From the NCBI GenBank assembly GCA_002359425.1, contig DEMY01000104.1, positions 1,650 through 8,411 of the forward strand: DNA of 6,762 bases. The letters run 5' to 3'. The stretch comes from Clostridiales bacterium UBA2658. Its GTDB lineage: Bacteria; Bacillota; Clostridia; Oscillospirales; Oscillospiraceae. The notes beneath the pieces are model-generated. The model did not search any database, was not told where the DNA came from, and saw nothing but the letters and a program-made list of their open reading frames with translations. The translations under genes and the position numbers were made by a program. Positions 5,586 through 6,762 of this stretch are shown here, in pieces. The first letter of the stretch is position 1; each line of letters begins with the position of its first letter.

Positions 5586-6398
5586 TTATTTACTCATTTT
5601 TGCAGCCCGGCGCGCAGCGCCGATGGCGGTGGCGTAGCCGGAGTGCTCGGGAATGATGTAGTTCAAATGATAGAGGCGGGAAAAATTATCGTAGACGTCC
5701 CTGGCGATTTTCGTCTGCGAAACGCCGCCCGTGATGACGACATTTTGCACTCCAAAGGCGTTGCAGGCAAGCGCCGCGTGGGAGCCTGCGACCTCCAGAA
5801 CCGTGTTGACAACGGCCTTGGCCCAGTCCGCCTCCGTCGCCTCCAGCGACGCTTTTGCAAGGTTTGAGGCGGTGAGATCCAGTGGCAAGGTATACGTTCC
5901 GGAGAATAAATCTCCAACTGTTAGATCGACGGTCAACCTGTTACCCTTGCTGGCAAGCTGGAAGAGCGACCGGACGTCGTCTAAGCCAAATAGCTTCTGC
6001 GAAAGGCCGCGGAGCGTTCCGCTGCCGACGCCGGAACCGCCGATATGCCTGTACCGGCCCATGCGCGCGAGCACGAGCGAGGTGCCCGTACCAATACTGA
6101 CGACGATGGCCGAACGCTGATGCGCAAGGGAAGCGCCGCCTTCGCCCGTCGCTTCAATCTCAGGCACAAAAAGGACAGGAGCTGCGACACCTTCAAATGT
6201 GTCTCCCTCTGCGCCAACGCCAGTCACGGCAATACGCTCGATCTGACTCTCTGCGATCACATTCTCCATGAGAAATTCGTAGTACAGCTCTTTTGCCGGA
6301 CGCTTGTCCTCAACCATCGTCTTTTGAAAGAGGACCTTGTTTTTTTCGACCGCCGCGAGCTTTACGGCGGACGCGCCCTTGTCGATACCTATGATCAT
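5586..6398 (-). CDS. coaW: Type II pantothenate kinase (CoaW-like)
   Basis: A 270-residue kinase of the ASKHA fold that phosphorylates pantothenate with ATP, the first step of coenzyme A synthesis. It resembles Staphylococcus aureus CoaW: phosphate-1 loop MIIGIDKGASAVKLA (1-15), catalytic block FVPEIEATGEGG (77-88) with Glu80 as the likely base, phosphate-2 loop SIGTGTSLVLARMG (101-114), GGSGVGSGTLRGLSQKLFG (120-138), the hallmark DLTVGDLF (158-165), DLTASNLAKA (174-183), and ITGGVSQTK (222-230). The frame is open up to 6518, but the extra 40 residues overlap the 3' end of trmD and look like shadow sequence. ATG 6398 has GAGGGAAG just upstream and gives the family N terminus. Staphylococcal type II enzymes are not inhibited by CoA, and this one may behave likewise. 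The alternative is a related BadF/HgdC-type activator ATPase, but the LTVGD and GxGxGTxxGL motifs favour pantothenate kinase. Confidence 0.9.
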   Translation of the reverse strand: MIIGIDKGASAVKLAAVEKNKVLFQKTMVEDKRPAKELYYEFLMENVIAESQIERIAVTGVGAEGDTFEGVAAPVLFVPEIEATGEGGASLAHQRSAIVVSIGTGTSLVLARMGRYRHIGGSGVGSGTLRGLSQKLFGLDDVRSLFQLASKGNRLTVDLTVGDLFSGTYTLPLDLTASNLAKASLEATEADWAKAVVNTVLEVAGSHAALACNAFGVQNVVITGGVSQTKIARDVYDNFSRLYHLNYIIPEHSGYATAIGAARRAAKMSK

Positions 6399-6436
6399 AC
6401 TTCCCTCTCTCGCCGGTGCGTTCGCCCGCCCGGCTC

Positions 6437-6462
6437 CCGGTTTGCACTCTCCCGCAAACCGG
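6437..6462. terminator. Hairpin after trmD with T tract on the opposite strand
   Basis: A perfect 9-bp stem (CCGGTTTGC / GCAAACCGG) with an 8-nt loop begins 3 nt past the trmD stop. On the + strand it runs into TTTTTATT, a good intrinsic-terminator layout. On the - strand, where the genes lie, no T tract follows (GAGCCGGGCGG). It may therefore stop antisense transcription, or protect the trmD mRNA 3' end, while letting RNA polymerase continue into coaW. Confidence 0.6.
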
Positions 6463-6465
6463 TTT

Positions 6466-6762
6466 TTATTCGGGCCTTTCGACCTCTTTTTCTTCTTTTT
6501 CCGCAAGCTCCTTTTCAATTTCTGCGAGGAGCTTTTTGTCTGATTTCTCGGTAAATGTCAGCTTTTCGTACATGTCCGAACGGCGCTCGCGGGTGCGGAT
6601 GATGGCCTGCTTCCGGCGCCATTTGGCAACATTCGCGTGATGGCCGCTCAGGAGAATGGGCGGCACAGCGCGGCCCTCCCAGACCTCTGGGCGGGTGTAC
6701 TGCGGGTATTCTAAAAGTCCGTCCCAGTGACTCTCGCCGGTGTAGCACTCCTCGTCCGACAA
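6466..6762 (-). CDS. trmD: tRNA (guanine37-N1)-methyltransferase, C-terminal part (5' end outside window)
   Basis: The last 98 residues of TrmD; the frame runs off the right edge. The enzyme methylates G37 beside the anticodon with S-adenosylmethionine, preventing +1 frameshifts. The signature GLLEYPQYTRPEVWEGRAVPPILLSGHHANVAKWRRKQAIIRTRERRSDM (residues 15-64 of the fragment) is unmistakable. The SAM-binding trefoil knot lies mostly outside the window. After RRSDMYEKL comes a charged Lys/Glu-rich tail of about 30 residues (residues 70-98) that looks helical and extends beyond the usual domain end. In many bacteria trmD is followed by rplS; here the next gene is coaW. By hand alignment the catalytic Asp position before GLLEYPQYTRP appears as Glu (GESHWDGLL). 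Confidence 0.96.
   Translation of the reverse strand: MSDEECYTGESHWDGLLEYPQYTRPEVWEGRAVPPILLSGHHANVAKWRRKQAIIRTRERRSDMYEKLTFTEKSDKKLLAEIEKELAEKEEKEVERPE

Noticed and set aside
6399..6518. 40-residue N-terminal extension of the pantothenate kinase
   Set aside because: It overlaps trmD and its hairpin, is a low-complexity basic stretch, and MIIGIDKG at 6398 has its own ribosome site and matches the family start.

Overview
The window looks like a chromosomal segment of a moderately GC-rich Clostridia-type Firmicute. The inference rests on the gene set (a short ProB without a PUA domain, a type II pantothenate kinase, a DUF5685-like protein next to a J-domain protein), AGGAGG-type ribosome sites and family resemblance. 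The exact taxon cannot be read from the sequence.

Layout. Bases 1-1704 (+ strand) hold three closely spaced genes: the 3' end of a zinc-ribbon protein, a DUF5685-like protein, and a J-domain protein with a Gly/Phe/Tyr-rich linker and a Cys-rich tail. A strong hairpin (1707-1733) closes this unit. Bases about 1735-2490 are a strikingly AT-rich island between two converging GC-rich units. It carries one small two-helix membrane-protein ORF on the - strand, a candidate promoter about 330 nt upstream of it, and short repeats. Bases 2500-6762 read on the - strand as trmD (5' part outside the window), a type II pantothenate kinase (coaW), rsmA/ksgA, proB and proA, ending at an intrinsic terminator (2500-2517).

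How the genes fit together. proB and proA overlap by 4 nt and encode the first two steps of proline synthesis from glutamate. A good sigma-A-type promoter lies in the 68-nt gap upstream of proB, so proBA can be transcribed apart from rsmA. trmD (tRNA m1G37 methylation), coaW (first step of CoA synthesis) and rsmA (16S rRNA dimethylation) are housekeeping genes on the same strand. The three + strand genes all carry clustered Cys residues and may form one functional unit of unknown role.

Most of the window is ordinary housekeeping sequence. The parts worth a second look are the Cys-rich three-gene unit and the AT-rich island. I found no CRISPR array, transposase, tRNA, rRNA or convincing new defence system.
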